Shown here: positions 26,635 through 36,751 of the stretch, one piece after another | How the letters are laid out: every line of letters starts with the position of its first letter | Numbering within the stretch: position 1 is the first letter of the stretch | Source of the DNA: Xanthobacteraceae bacterium | Lineage (GTDB): Bacteria; Pseudomonadota; Alphaproteobacteria; Rhizobiales; Xanthobacteraceae | Direction of reading: 5' to 3' | Assembly (NCBI GenBank): GCA_022841625.1 | Contig: JALHRD010000002.1 | Location: 154,526 to 218,525, forward strand | DNA: 64,000 bases | Translations under genes and position numbers: made by a program | Notes under the pieces: model-generated | What the model was told of the DNA's origin: nothing | The model's database searches: none | The model's input: the letters and a program-made list of their open reading frames with translations, nothing else

Positions 26635-26665
26635 GGGCGGAGCCGGGGGCGGCTCCGCCCTTTCT
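26635..26665 (+). terminator. Terminator after the carbonic-anhydrase-like gene
   Basis: A 10-bp perfect stem GGGCGGAGCC / GGCTCCGCCC (26635-26644 with 26651-26660) is followed by TTTCT. Confidence 0.8.
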
Positions 26666-26711
26666 GCTTGTGCGTCCGATGAGCACGGCTTCTGGAATCT
26701 CCGCCGTTTGT

Positions 26712-26725
26712 TTGATCTGAATCAA
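26712..26725. promoter_or_regulatory. FNR/FixK-type site upstream of katG
   Basis: TTGATCTGAATCAA is a perfect TTGAT-N4-ATCAA palindrome, the consensus for FNR/FixK-family regulators. It is centred about 230 bases before the katG start, so its promoter and target are not proven. Confidence 0.6.
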
Positions 26726-26861
26726 CAAATTTGGCTGCGCAAGCGCAGAACTTGCTACTGTCGGTCCGAAATCGCAATGAACGGCCGGCGCACTGAAAAA
26801 AAAGCGAACCGGACTAGGCGTCATTTCGATCATCAGAATATCTTATTATCGCGATCAATAA

Positions 26862-29138
<2,277 letters not shown>

Positions 29139-29170
29139 TCATGGTGCAAGGGGCTGCGCGGGCCTTTAGA

Positions 29171-29213
29171 GCGTAACCTCGATCATGCGTCGGTTAGCCG
29201 ATCGAGGTTACGC
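29171..29213. repeat. Perfect 14-bp inverted repeat after katG
   Basis: GCGTAACCTCGATC at 29171-29184 and its complement at 29200-29213 form a stem with a 15-base loop, 32 bases past the katG stop. There is no T run, so it is a hairpin or regulatory dyad and not a classical terminator. Confidence 0.75.
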
Positions 29214-29281
29214 AAATTCCACCAAGCCGGTGGAAGCCATGGACATGTAAGATGCCATGGATGGTTAAGTCTTGGACAAGC

Positions 29282-29325
29282 CGTCGGGGCGGCGGTTCAA
29301 ATCGATTTGGAACGCCGCCTCGACG
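29282..29325. repeat. GC-rich hairpin downstream of katG
   Basis: A 17-base arm beginning CGTCGGGGCGGCG and its near-complement ending CGCCGCCTCGACG surround the palindromic loop AAATCGATTT. It may end transcription from either side or belong to a repeat family. Confidence 0.65.
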
Positions 29326-29351
29326 TTAGGCGCTCATGAGCGCTGCGACTA

Positions 29352-29540
29352 TTAGCCCAGCGGAACGCCAGCGTGTGCTCCGAGCCAATCGGCGATCGTG
29401 TGATGCAATGCAATCGCCGACATCTCGACGCTAACACGATCGCGATAATCCCTGACCGGACGCGGCAATCGCGCCTGCGTCATGCCGATCAGGCCTGCGG
29501 CAACGATCATGGTCGCTGCCGGAACAGCTCTGTAACGCAT
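29352..29540 (-). CDS. Possible small exported protein
   Basis: From ATG 29540, with GGGGGA about nine bases upstream, the frame gives 62 residues. It starts with a signal-like segment (MRYRAVPAATMIVAAGLIGMTQA) followed by a short mature part with no recognised domain. It lies alone between katG and a palindrome cluster. Size and isolation keep confidence modest. Confidence 0.45.
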   Translation of the reverse strand: MRYRAVPAATMIVAAGLIGMTQARLPRPVRDYRDRVSVEMSAIALHHTIADWLGAHAGVPLG

Positions 29541-29667
29541 GGTGTTGTCCCCCAACCCCATTTGGATCTGGGACGATCATAGCGGCAATTGTCTGAAATC
29601 ACGTTGTAAGCTTGGTTCAAATGCATTGCGTCGGGGCAGGGGTTTATTAACCAAGCGCCACGCGGCC

Positions 29668-29742
29668 CTGGTGCCCCATTTCCGAAGTTCGTGAACCGTC
29701 GCAGCGACCACCACCACGAACTTCGGAAACCAAGGAGCACCA
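29668..29742. repeat. Palindromic repeat, copy 2 of the GAAGTTC family
   Basis: The arms 29668-29693 and 29714-29742 match as a long stem with a TTG bulge and one mismatch. Arm sequence (GTGCCCCATTTCCGAAGTTC) is nearly the same as at 21959. Confidence 0.85.
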
Positions 29743-29756
29743 GCAACGCTATGGTT

Positions 29757-29835
29757 CCAGTGCCGCTTTTCGATCTGAAGTTCCTAACCGAATTCTCCCC
29801 AGGTGGAGTAGGAACTTCAGATCGGCGGCACTAGG
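29757..29835. repeat. Palindromic repeat, variant of the GAAGTTC family
   Basis: The arms 29757-29786 and 29809-29835 (AGTGCCGC, bulge TTTT, then CGATCTGAAGTTCCTA) form a second long hairpin 15 bases after the previous element. It shares the GAAGTTC core and an offset bulge but differs in the outer arm. Confidence 0.85.
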
Positions 29836-30124
29836 CGCAATGGCACACGCGAAACCTGCCGATGTCGACCGCATAGCGGCGTCGTGAATCTTTGTCCCGG
29901 TGCTTGATCTGAAATGTCAAAATGCCGCGATGGGCCACTCGCTCGTGAGCGGGGCATTGCGGAAGCGGATCGACCAGCCTTCGCGACCGGAACTGGCGCG
30001 TTTAATCCGTAGCGGATTTGTGTAGGTTGCTGCCTGCGTCCGTTTTCGAATCCCTATCGGCGGATGGTTTGGGCCGTTACGATCCACTAACCCGCGCCTT
30101 TGATTCTCAAAATGAGGAGTCTTC

Positions 30125-31237
30125 ATGGCAGTTGAAAACTGGGTCGACCTTGGCTCCGCCGAAGAGTTGTCAAGCATGCCGCTCCGGCAAGTCGCCGTAG
30201 AAAATCGCGAGCTTGCGTTGTCGTTCAAGGATGGTCGGTTCGGAATCGTGTCGAACGCGTGCAACCATGTCGGCGGGCCGTTGGGCGCAGGTCGGCTCGA
30301 CGGCGATTACATCGCCTGCCCGTGGCACAACTGGAAATTTCATCGCTGCTCCGGCAAGGGTGAGCCGGGCTTCGAGGAAGATGCGGTCCCCGCCTATGAT
30401 ATTAAGGTTGAAGGCGGTCGCGTTCTGGTGGATATGGCGTCAGCCTCCAAGCGAACGCGAAAGCCGCACCCACCCCATCCACTCGCGCGCAAGGTTGAGC
30501 GTGCGCCCGGACCGATCCGTGTCGTCGGTATTGCGACCTCTCCGATGGACGAGGTCAATCCTCGCTTTTCTGGCTCCGATCATCTGCTTCGTCATGCACT
30601 CGAATCCTGTGCCGTCTATGGGGCGGAGAGCAAGCTGATCAGGCTTAGCGCGCTTAAGTTCCGCGCCTGCGAGGGCTATTACTCGAAGTCCGCCCACGCC
30701 TGCACATGGCCGTGCTCGATTACACAGATGGATGAGAGCGATCAGCTCGATCGCGTCTACGAAGCGGTGGTGCATTGGGCCGACGCCATCATCGTCGCCA
30801 GCCCGATCCGGTGGGGCGCGGCATCGTCGCTCTATTTCAAGATGGCCGAGCGACTTAACTGTGTGCAGAACGCGATCACCATCCGCAACCAGGTGTTGAT
30901 CCGCAACAAGGTCGCGGGGTTCATCGTCGTCGGTGGACAGGACAACATCCAGGGCGTCGCCGGCCAGATGCTCGGTTTCTTTGCAGAGCTCGGCTTTATC
31001 TTCCCGCAGTTTCCCTATGTGGCGCATTCGCGCGGCTGGTCGAGCGAGGACATGGAGCGCAATGTCGAGATCGTCCGCGAGTCAAAGGAATTGGCCGAAG
31101 GCACATCGATGCTAGCCAAGCGCTGCATCGACCTGGCTGCAGGTCTGATCGCGCAGCATCAAGCGCCCACCTCGATCGAACGCGGCGGCCGCAAGGCGCA
31201 TTCATTGGAGATAGAGCGCGACGCCGGCTCAGTCTGA
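30125..31237 (+). CDS. Rieske ferredoxin-flavodoxin-like reductase fusion protein
   Basis: This 370-residue protein joins two redox modules. Residues 1-105 are a Rieske [2Fe-2S] domain with C46-x-H48 (NACNHVGGPLGAG) and C65-x2-H68 (CPWHNW). Residues about 128-345 are a flavodoxin-fold NAD(P)H-dependent FMN reductase-like domain: RVVGIATSP at the first strand, ACTWPCSITQMDESDQLDRVYEAVVHWADAIIVASPIRWG, and the VVGGQDNIQGVAGQMLGFFAELGF flavin loop. A Pro/His-rich linker (RKPHPPHPLARK) connects them. Electron flow between FMN and the iron-sulfur cluster is the natural inference. A ribosome site GAGGAG precedes the ATG. No partner oxygenase is adjacent. Confidence 0.9.
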   Translation: MAVENWVDLGSAEELSSMPLRQVAVENRELALSFKDGRFGIVSNACNHVGGPLGAGRLDGDYIACPWHNWKFHRCSGKGEPGFEEDAVPAYDIKVEGGRVLVDMASASKRTRKPHPPHPLARKVERAPGPIRVVGIATSPMDEVNPRFSGSDHLLRHALESCAVYGAESKLIRLSALKFRACEGYYSKSAHACTWPCSITQMDESDQLDRVYEAVVHWADAIIVASPIRWGAASSLYFKMAERLNCVQNAITIRNQVLIRNKVAGFIVVGGQDNIQGVAGQMLGFFAELGFIFPQFPYVAHSRGWSSEDMERNVEIVRESKELAEGTSMLAKRCIDLAAGLIAQHQAPTSIERGGRKAHSLEIERDAGSV

Positions 31238-31505
31238 CTTTTTCAAAGCCGGAAGCGAGCTGGATGCCTGGCGATGTCTGCGCGTGGCTCATCGCGATGG
31301 GTCGCATTTTGACAGCCAAGCTGTCGCTTTCAGGGTATTGTGGAAACGAGCTGACTTGCACTCGCCGGCGCCGTGAGTTGCCATAAGGACCTGAACCAAT
31401 TCTAATTTGGGCGAATTTGCCGAGCAACGATATGCTGGCGCCGTCAAGTGTCGCGCGTCCTCACAGATCAATGTGTGGCGGCGCCCGAAATCGGGATTGA
31501 ACCCA

Positions 31506-33011
31506 TTGGCCGACCATCTGCTCGCCATCGATCAGGGCACCACGTCGACGCGCGCCATTGTTTTCGATGCCGCGCTGACGCCGGTTGCGTCGGCGCAGCG
31601 GGAGTTCAAGCAGATCTATCCGGGGCCCGGACAGGTCGAGCACGATCCGGAAGAAATCTGGGCGACCACGGTCGCGACCGTGCGCGCCGCCATGGCGAAA
31701 GCGCAGGCCAGCGCCAGGACGGTCGCGGCAATCGGCATCACCAACCAGCGCGAGACCACCGTGGTCTGGGATCGCGCTACTGGCCGGTCCATCCACAATG
31801 CCATTGTCTGGCAGGATCGACGCACCGCCGATGCCTGCGCCGCACTGCGGCAAGCCGGCCATGAGGCGGCGATTTCGCGGTGTACGGGATTGCTGCTCGA
31901 CCCGTATTTTTCCGCTACCAAGATCGCCTGGCTGCTCGACCATGTCGACGGCGCGCGGGTGGCGGCGGCGCAAGGGCGCTTGGCGTTCGGCACCATCGAC
32001 AGCTTTCTTTTGTGGCGTCTGACCAGCGGCAAGCGTCATGCCACCGACGCGACCAATGCGGCGCGGACATTGTTGCTCGATATCGGTGGCGGCAACTGGG
32101 ACAAGGGGCTATGCGAACTGTTTGGTGTGCTGCCATCGTTGCTGCCCGAGGTCTGCGATAGCGCCGGCGATTTCGGGGCTACTGAACCGGAGCTGTTCGG
32201 CGGGCCGATCCGCATTCTGGGCATTGCCGGCGACCAGCAGGCGGCGACGGTCGGGCAGGGCTGCTTCCGCCCCGGCATGATGAAATCGACCTATGGCACC
32301 GGCTGCTTTGCACTCCTCAATATCGGCGACACGCCGGTCCTGTCGAACAACCGGCTGCTGACCACGATCGCCTATCAGCTCGGCGGCAAGCGAACCTACG
32401 CGCTTGAAGGCGCGATCTTCATCGCTGGCGCGGCGGTGCAATGGTTGCGCGATGCGCTCAAGGTGATCGCGGCGGCGCCGGAGGTGAATGCGCTGGCGGC
32501 GGCGGCCAATCCGGCGGAGCAGGTCTATCTGGTGCCGGCCTTTGTCGGGCTTGGGGCGCCGTGGTGGGACGCCAATGCGCGCGGCGCGATCTATGGGCTC
32601 ACGCGCAATTCCGGCATTGCCGAATTGGCCCGCGCCACGCTCGAATCGGTCGGGTACCAGACCCGCGATCTGCTCGATGCCATGCGTGCCGATTGGCCAT
32701 CCGCCGCCGATATGGTGTTGCGCGTCGACGGCGGTATGGCGGCGAGCGATCTCACCATGCAATTTCTGGCCGACATCATCGCGGCGCCGGTCGATCGACC
32801 GGCGGTCATGGAGACGACCGCCGTCGGCGCCGCTTATCTCGCCGGGCTCGCCGCCGGCCTATGTCCCGATCTTGATGCGTTCGCAGCGCGCTGGAGCTGC
32901 GAGCGGCGGTTCACGCCACAGATGGATGATGCGACGCGCGCACGCAAATGGGCGGGCTGGCGCGATGCGGTGGCGCGAACGTTAACCGATGGTAGCATTA
33001 ACGACCGTTGA
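31506..33011 (+). CDS. glpK: Glycerol kinase
   Basis: TTG 31506 is chosen because it places the first Asp at residue 9 ([20 protein letters not shown]), as in other GlpK proteins, and gives 501 residues; TTG 31407 and 31494 are alternatives. FGGY features are intact: [16 protein letters not shown], the [13 protein letters not shown] segment, [30 protein letters not shown], and the [21 protein letters not shown] site. It phosphorylates glycerol to glycerol-3-phosphate, the substrate of GlpD encoded at 24388. No glycerol facilitator or glpR is present. Confidence 0.95.
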   Translation: MADHLLAIDQGTTSTRAIVFDAALTPVASAQREFKQIYPGPGQVEHDPEEIWATTVATVRAAMAKAQASARTVAAIGITNQRETTVVWDRATGRSIHNAIVWQDRRTADACAALRQAGHEAAISRCTGLLLDPYFSATKIAWLLDHVDGARVAAAQGRLAFGTIDSFLLWRLTSGKRHATDATNAARTLLLDIGGGNWDKGLCELFGVLPSLLPEVCDSAGDFGATEPELFGGPIRILGIAGDQQAATVGQGCFRPGMMKSTYGTGCFALLNIGDTPVLSNNRLLTTIAYQLGGKRTYALEGAIFIAGAAVQWLRDALKVIAAAPEVNALAAAANPAEQVYLVPAFVGLGAPWWDANARGAIYGLTRNSGIAELARATLESVGYQTRDLLDAMRADWPSAADMVLRVDGGMAASDLTMQFLADIIAAPVDRPAVMETTAVGAAYLAGLAAGLCPDLDAFAARWSCERRFTPQMDDATRARKWAGWRDAVARTLTDGSINDR

Positions 33012-33197
33012 GACTTGTGGCCGCGCAGCGAACGGCGCGCCGCGCGCGTGGTTAATGTTTTCGTCCGCGGCATGCTTTCCGAAGTCTTGCAAAACTCGCT
33101 GCAAATGCGGTGGCGCGATTGTCTCCAATGAAATTGATCTGTGTTTGAATGCGCCGGTCCGGCAAGTGAGGCCGGTGTATTTTTGTGGACGCGGGCG

Positions 33198-33731
33198 ATG
33201 CCGATTGCGTTGTCGAAGAGCGATATTGAAGTGATGATTCAGGATCTGTCGATCCTGGTCGTTGACAACAACCAATATATGCGCAAGGTCATCCGCACGC
33301 TCCTGGTCAATATCGGGGTGCGAAACATATTTGAGGCCGGCGATGGCATCATGGGGCTGGATACGATCCGTATGTCGTCGCCGGATGCGGTGATCATCGA
33401 TTGGGATTTGCCGATGCTCAGCGGACCTGAGTTCGTGCGCATCGTGCGGTCACCCGGCGTGTTCCCGATCCCACATATTCCGATCATCATGCTGAGTTCG
33501 AGCGGCGAGCGTTCGCGCGTGGTCGAGGCGGTGCGGATCGGCGTCAATGAATTTCTGTGTAAGCCGGTATCGGCGCAAGCACTGCTCGACCGGTTGACCG
33601 CGATTGTCGCCAAGCCGCGTCCGGTGGTGCAACTCGGCGATTATTACGGTCCGGCGCCGCGCAAGCTGGCGTCCGATGTGCTCGATCAGCCAGTCGCCGA
33701 ATGGCTGCCAGCCCCGACAATGGGGAAATGA
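33198..33731 (+). CDS. CheY-like response regulator
   Basis: Starting at ATG 33198 (ATG 33234 is possible) the protein has 177 residues. The receiver has D23 (LVVDNNQYMRK), phosphoacceptor D68 (AVIIDWDLPMLSG), the switch Ser in IIMLSSSGE, and the Lys in FLCKPVS. The C-terminal ~50 residues (KPRPVVQLGDYYGPAPRK onward) have no output domain. Proteins with this DNNQYMR start and PRPVVQLGDYYGPAPR tail are common stand-alone receivers in Hyphomicrobiales. No kinase is adjacent, so the signal path is unknown. Confidence 0.88.
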   Translation: MPIALSKSDIEVMIQDLSILVVDNNQYMRKVIRTLLVNIGVRNIFEAGDGIMGLDTIRMSSPDAVIIDWDLPMLSGPEFVRIVRSPGVFPIPHIPIIMLSSSGERSRVVEAVRIGVNEFLCKPVSAQALLDRLTAIVAKPRPVVQLGDYYGPAPRKLASDVLDQPVAEWLPAPTMGK

Positions 33732-33787
33732 CCGTCTCCTGAATTGATCTGCCGCCGAATTCATCCGATAGTCTCGCCGAGAGACGG

Positions 33788-34945
33788 ATGAACGGCATCA
33801 ATCAACCTGATCATTCAGCAGCAACGCGCGGGCCGCTTGCGCCGTGGCGCGACCGGGCGGCGCGCCCGCTCATCCGTTTCGATGCCGTCAGCAAGCGCTT
33901 TTCCAATATGACAGCGCTCGACGCCGTGTCGCTCGATATTCATGCGGGTGAGTTTTTTGCGCTGCTCGGCCCGTCCGGTTGCGGCAAGACGACGCTGTTG
34001 CGGATGCTCGCCGGTTTTGAGACGCCAGACGCCGGCCGGGTCATTCTCGATGGGGAGGATCTTGCCGGGGTGCCGCCGCATCGCCGACCTATCAATATGA
34101 TGTTTCAGAGCTACGCGCTTTTTCCTCATCTCACGGTTGCGGGAAATGTTGCATTTGGATTGAAGCAGGACGGCTTGCCGAAAGCCGAGATCGGCGCGCG
34201 CGTGGCCGAAATGATGACGCTGCTACAATTGGAGGGGCTTGATGCCCGAAAGCCGCATCAATTGTCAGGCGGGCAGCGTCAGCGGGTTGCGTTGGCGCGC
34301 GCGCTGGTGAAGCGTCCGCGCGTCCTGCTGCTCGATGAGCCGCTGGCGGCGCTCGACAAGAAATTGCGCGGCGAGACTCAGTTCGAATTGATGCGCCTCA
34401 AGGATCGGCTGGGACTCACATTCCTGATCGTGACGCACGATCAGGAGGAGGCGATGACGGTCGCCAACCGGATCGGCGTCATGAATGCGGGACGAATAAT
34501 GCAGGTCGCGACCCCGCCGGAAATTTATGAGCAGCCCAATTCGCGCTGGGTGGCGGATTTTATTGGCGAAGTTAATCTGATCGAAGGTCGCGTGGTCGAA
34601 TCGACCGCGTCAGGAATGACAGTCGCCGGCGCCTCGCGCATTGTCGCGCGCGTTTCGCCGATGCAGGGCGTTAAGCCTGACGATACGGTCTGGATCGCGA
34701 TCCGACCGGAGAAGGTTGGGATCGCGCATGAGCCGCCGCCGCTTGACACCAACCAAGTTGCAGGTGTGGTCTGGGAGGTCGGCTATCTCGGCGATGTCTC
34801 GGTCTACAAGATCAAAAGCGACACTGGCGCGGTCATGCGCGCCACCGCTGCCAATGTGGCGCGGCTCATAGAACGGCCGGTCAATGTCGGCGATCGAGTC
34901 TGGCTATCCTGGACGTCCGATGCTGGTGTGGTGCTGACACGATGA
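33788..34945 (+). CDS. potA: Polyamine-type ABC importer, ATP-binding subunit PotA
   Basis: The 385-residue product has an N-terminal extension of about 30 residues, then a full ATPase: Walker A GPSGCGKTT, Q-loop FQSYALFPHLTVAGNVAFGLK, signature [15 protein letters not shown], Walker B VLLLDEPLAALD, and the H-loop THDQEEAMTVAN. A TOBE domain follows (DTVWIAIRPEKVGI). This is the spermidine/putrescine (PotA/PotG) branch. The stop overlaps the start of the permease gene (ATGA). No periplasmic binding protein is encoded nearby. Confidence 0.92.
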   Translation: MNGINQPDHSAATRGPLAPWRDRAARPLIRFDAVSKRFSNMTALDAVSLDIHAGEFFALLGPSGCGKTTLLRMLAGFETPDAGRVILDGEDLAGVPPHRRPINMMFQSYALFPHLTVAGNVAFGLKQDGLPKAEIGARVAEMMTLLQLEGLDARKPHQLSGGQRQRVALARALVKRPRVLLLDEPLAALDKKLRGETQFELMRLKDRLGLTFLIVTHDQEEAMTVANRIGVMNAGRIMQVATPPEIYEQPNSRWVADFIGEVNLIEGRVVESTASGMTVAGASRIVARVSPMQGVKPDDTVWIAIRPEKVGIAHEPPPLDTNQVAGVVWEVGYLGDVSVYKIKSDTGAVMRATAANVARLIERPVNVGDRVWLSWTSDAGVVLTR

Positions 34946-35922
34946 CGGCGCCGCGACCAAGCGCAACACACGACGATCGGCTCTCTTATGAGGGGCTCTC
35001 TTGTGAGCGCCGCGCTTATGAGCGCCGTTCTTGGGGCCAACGGCTGGTCATCCTGATCCCCTATCTGTGGCTTGGCGTCTTTTTTGTGGTGCCGTTCCTG
35101 ATTGTGTTCAAGATCAGTCTGTCGCAATTGGCGACCGCGCTGCCGCCGTATCTGCCGATACTGGATCTCAGCGGCGGCATTGATGGGGTATCGCAGTTTT
35201 TCGCGGGCCTGTCGTTTGACAATTACGCGCGGCTGGTCGGCGATACGCTCTATCTCTCTTCCTATGGCCGTAGTGTTTTCATCGCATTGACGTCGACCGC
35301 GATATTGTTGGTTATCGGATTTCCGATCGCCTATGCCATGGCGCGCGCGCCAAGACGCTGGCAGGGCGTCCTGTTCATGCTGGTCGTTCTGCCGTTCTGG
35401 ACGTCGTTTCTGATCCGGGTCTATGCCTGGATGACGATCCTTCAGCACGATGGATTGCTGAACCATCTGTTACTGACGTTCGGCATCGTCGCCGCGCCGC
35501 CGGTCTGGCTCGCGACCGATAGCGCGGTATTCATTGGCGTCGTCTACGCCTATCTGCCGTTTATGGTGCTGCCGATTTACGCCACACTCGAACGGATGGA
35601 CGAAAGTTTGCTGGAGGCCGCGGCCGATCTCGGTTGTCCGCGTTGGAAGTCGTTCTGGCTGGTCACCGTGCCGCTGGCGCTGCCCGGCGTCGCGGCCGGC
35701 GCACTGTTGTGCTTCATCCCAATCGTCGGGGAGTTCGTCATTCCGGATCTGCTCGGCGGTTCCGGCACGATGATGATCGGCCAGACCTTGTGGATGGAAT
35801 TCTTCGGCAACCGGGATTGGCCGGCGGCGTCGGCGGTTGCGGTGGTTCTGCTTGGCATCCTGATCGGGCCGCTGGTGATCTACCAGCATTTGCAGGCGCG
35901 ACGATTGGAGCGGGGAGGCTGA
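34942..35922 (+). CDS. Polyamine-type ABC importer permease PotB/PotH
   Basis: The 326-residue product has about six membrane helices and the coupling loop LLEAAADLGCPRWKSFWLVTVPLALPG. The first ~30 residues are Arg- and Ser-rich with two similar ERRAYERR steps, unusual for this subunit. The long periplasmic LSQLATALPPYLPILDLSGGIDGVSQFF segment is typical of PotB/PotH. It forms the channel with the next gene product. Confidence 0.92.
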   Translation: MTAPRPSATHDDRLSYEGLSCERRAYERRSWGQRLVILIPYLWLGVFFVVPFLIVFKISLSQLATALPPYLPILDLSGGIDGVSQFFAGLSFDNYARLVGDTLYLSSYGRSVFIALTSTAILLVIGFPIAYAMARAPRRWQGVLFMLVVLPFWTSFLIRVYAWMTILQHDGLLNHLLLTFGIVAAPPVWLATDSAVFIGVVYAYLPFMVLPIYATLERMDESLLEAAADLGCPRWKSFWLVTVPLALPGVAAGALLCFIPIVGEFVIPDLLGGSGTMMIGQTLWMEFFGNRDWPAASAVAVVLLGILIGPLVIYQHLQARRLERGG

Positions 35923-35925
35923 CCC

Positions 35926-36735
35926 ATGCGGCGCGGCCTGTCATCGTTCAATGTCGCCTCGCTTGCGCTTGGCTTGGCGTTTCTCTATCTGCCGATCCTG
36001 ATCCTGGTGATCTATTCGTTCAATGCGTCACGGCTGGTGACGGTGTGGGGCGGTTGGTCGACGCGCTGGTATGTGTCGCTATTGGACAATCAGGCGATGC
36101 TGGAGGCTGCTTGGGTGTCGTTGCGGGTGGCATTCGTGACGGCCTGCGCCGCCACCGTGTTGGGGACGCTGGCGGCGCTTGCTTTGGTGCGCGCGGGCCG
36201 CTTTCGCGGGCGATTGTTGTTCGGCGGTCTAATCTATGCGCCCTTGGTGATGCCGGAAGTCATCACCGGCCTCGCGCTGCTATTGTTATTCGTCGCGGTC
36301 GAAATCGAGCGCGGCTTCTGGGCCGTGACGATTGCGCACACCACGCTGACCATGGGGTTTGTCGCGGTCATCGTGCAGGCGCGGCTGATCGGCTTCGATC
36401 GCAGCCTGGAAGAAGCGGCCATGGATCTCGGCTGCCCACCGCTGCGCACCTTCATGACCGTGACTTTGCCCTTGATCGCGCCTGCCATTGCGGCCGGCTG
36501 GGTGCTCGCTTTCATGCTGTCGCTCGACGATCTGGTGATTGCCAGCTTCGTGACCGGTCCCGGCGCGACCACGCTGCCGATCCGTATCTATTCGGAAGTG
36601 CGGCTCGGCGTGCGGCCCGAGATCAACGCGGTCTGCACCATCATTGTTGCGGTGGTCGCAATCGGAATCGTCACGGTGTCGCTGATGACGAAATTCTCAA
36701 ACGCCAAGCCCGCGCCTGCCCGCGCCGAGCCGTGA
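35926..36735 (+). CDS. Polyamine-type ABC importer permease PotC/PotI
   Basis: The 269-residue product begins three bases after the previous stop, behind GGGGAGG. Signature features are FLYLPILILVIYSFNASRLVTVWGGWSTRWYVSLLDN and the coupling loop LEEAAMDLGCPPLRTFMTVTLPLIAP, then FMLSLDDLVIASFVTGPGATTLPIRIYSEVRLGVRPEINA. It completes the membrane part of the importer. It is convergent with the AsmA-like gene 16 bases downstream. Confidence 0.93.
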   Translation: MRRGLSSFNVASLALGLAFLYLPILILVIYSFNASRLVTVWGGWSTRWYVSLLDNQAMLEAAWVSLRVAFVTACAATVLGTLAALALVRAGRFRGRLLFGGLIYAPLVMPEVITGLALLLLFVAVEIERGFWAVTIAHTTLTMGFVAVIVQARLIGFDRSLEEAAMDLGCPPLRTFMTVTLPLIAPAIAAGWVLAFMLSLDDLVIASFVTGPGATTLPIRIYSEVRLGVRPEINAVCTIIVAVVAIGIVTVSLMTKFSNAKPAPARAEP

Positions 36736-36751
36736 TCCTAAAATTGCAGCG

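Larger units (their letters stand above)
29541..30124. other. Repeat-bearing spacer before the Rieske-flavodoxin gene
   Basis: Nearly 600 bases without a supported gene, holding two long palindromic elements (29668-29742 and 29757-29835) placed back to back. The last 40 bases carry the leader of the next gene (GAGGAGTCTTC before ATG 30125). Confidence 0.65.
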
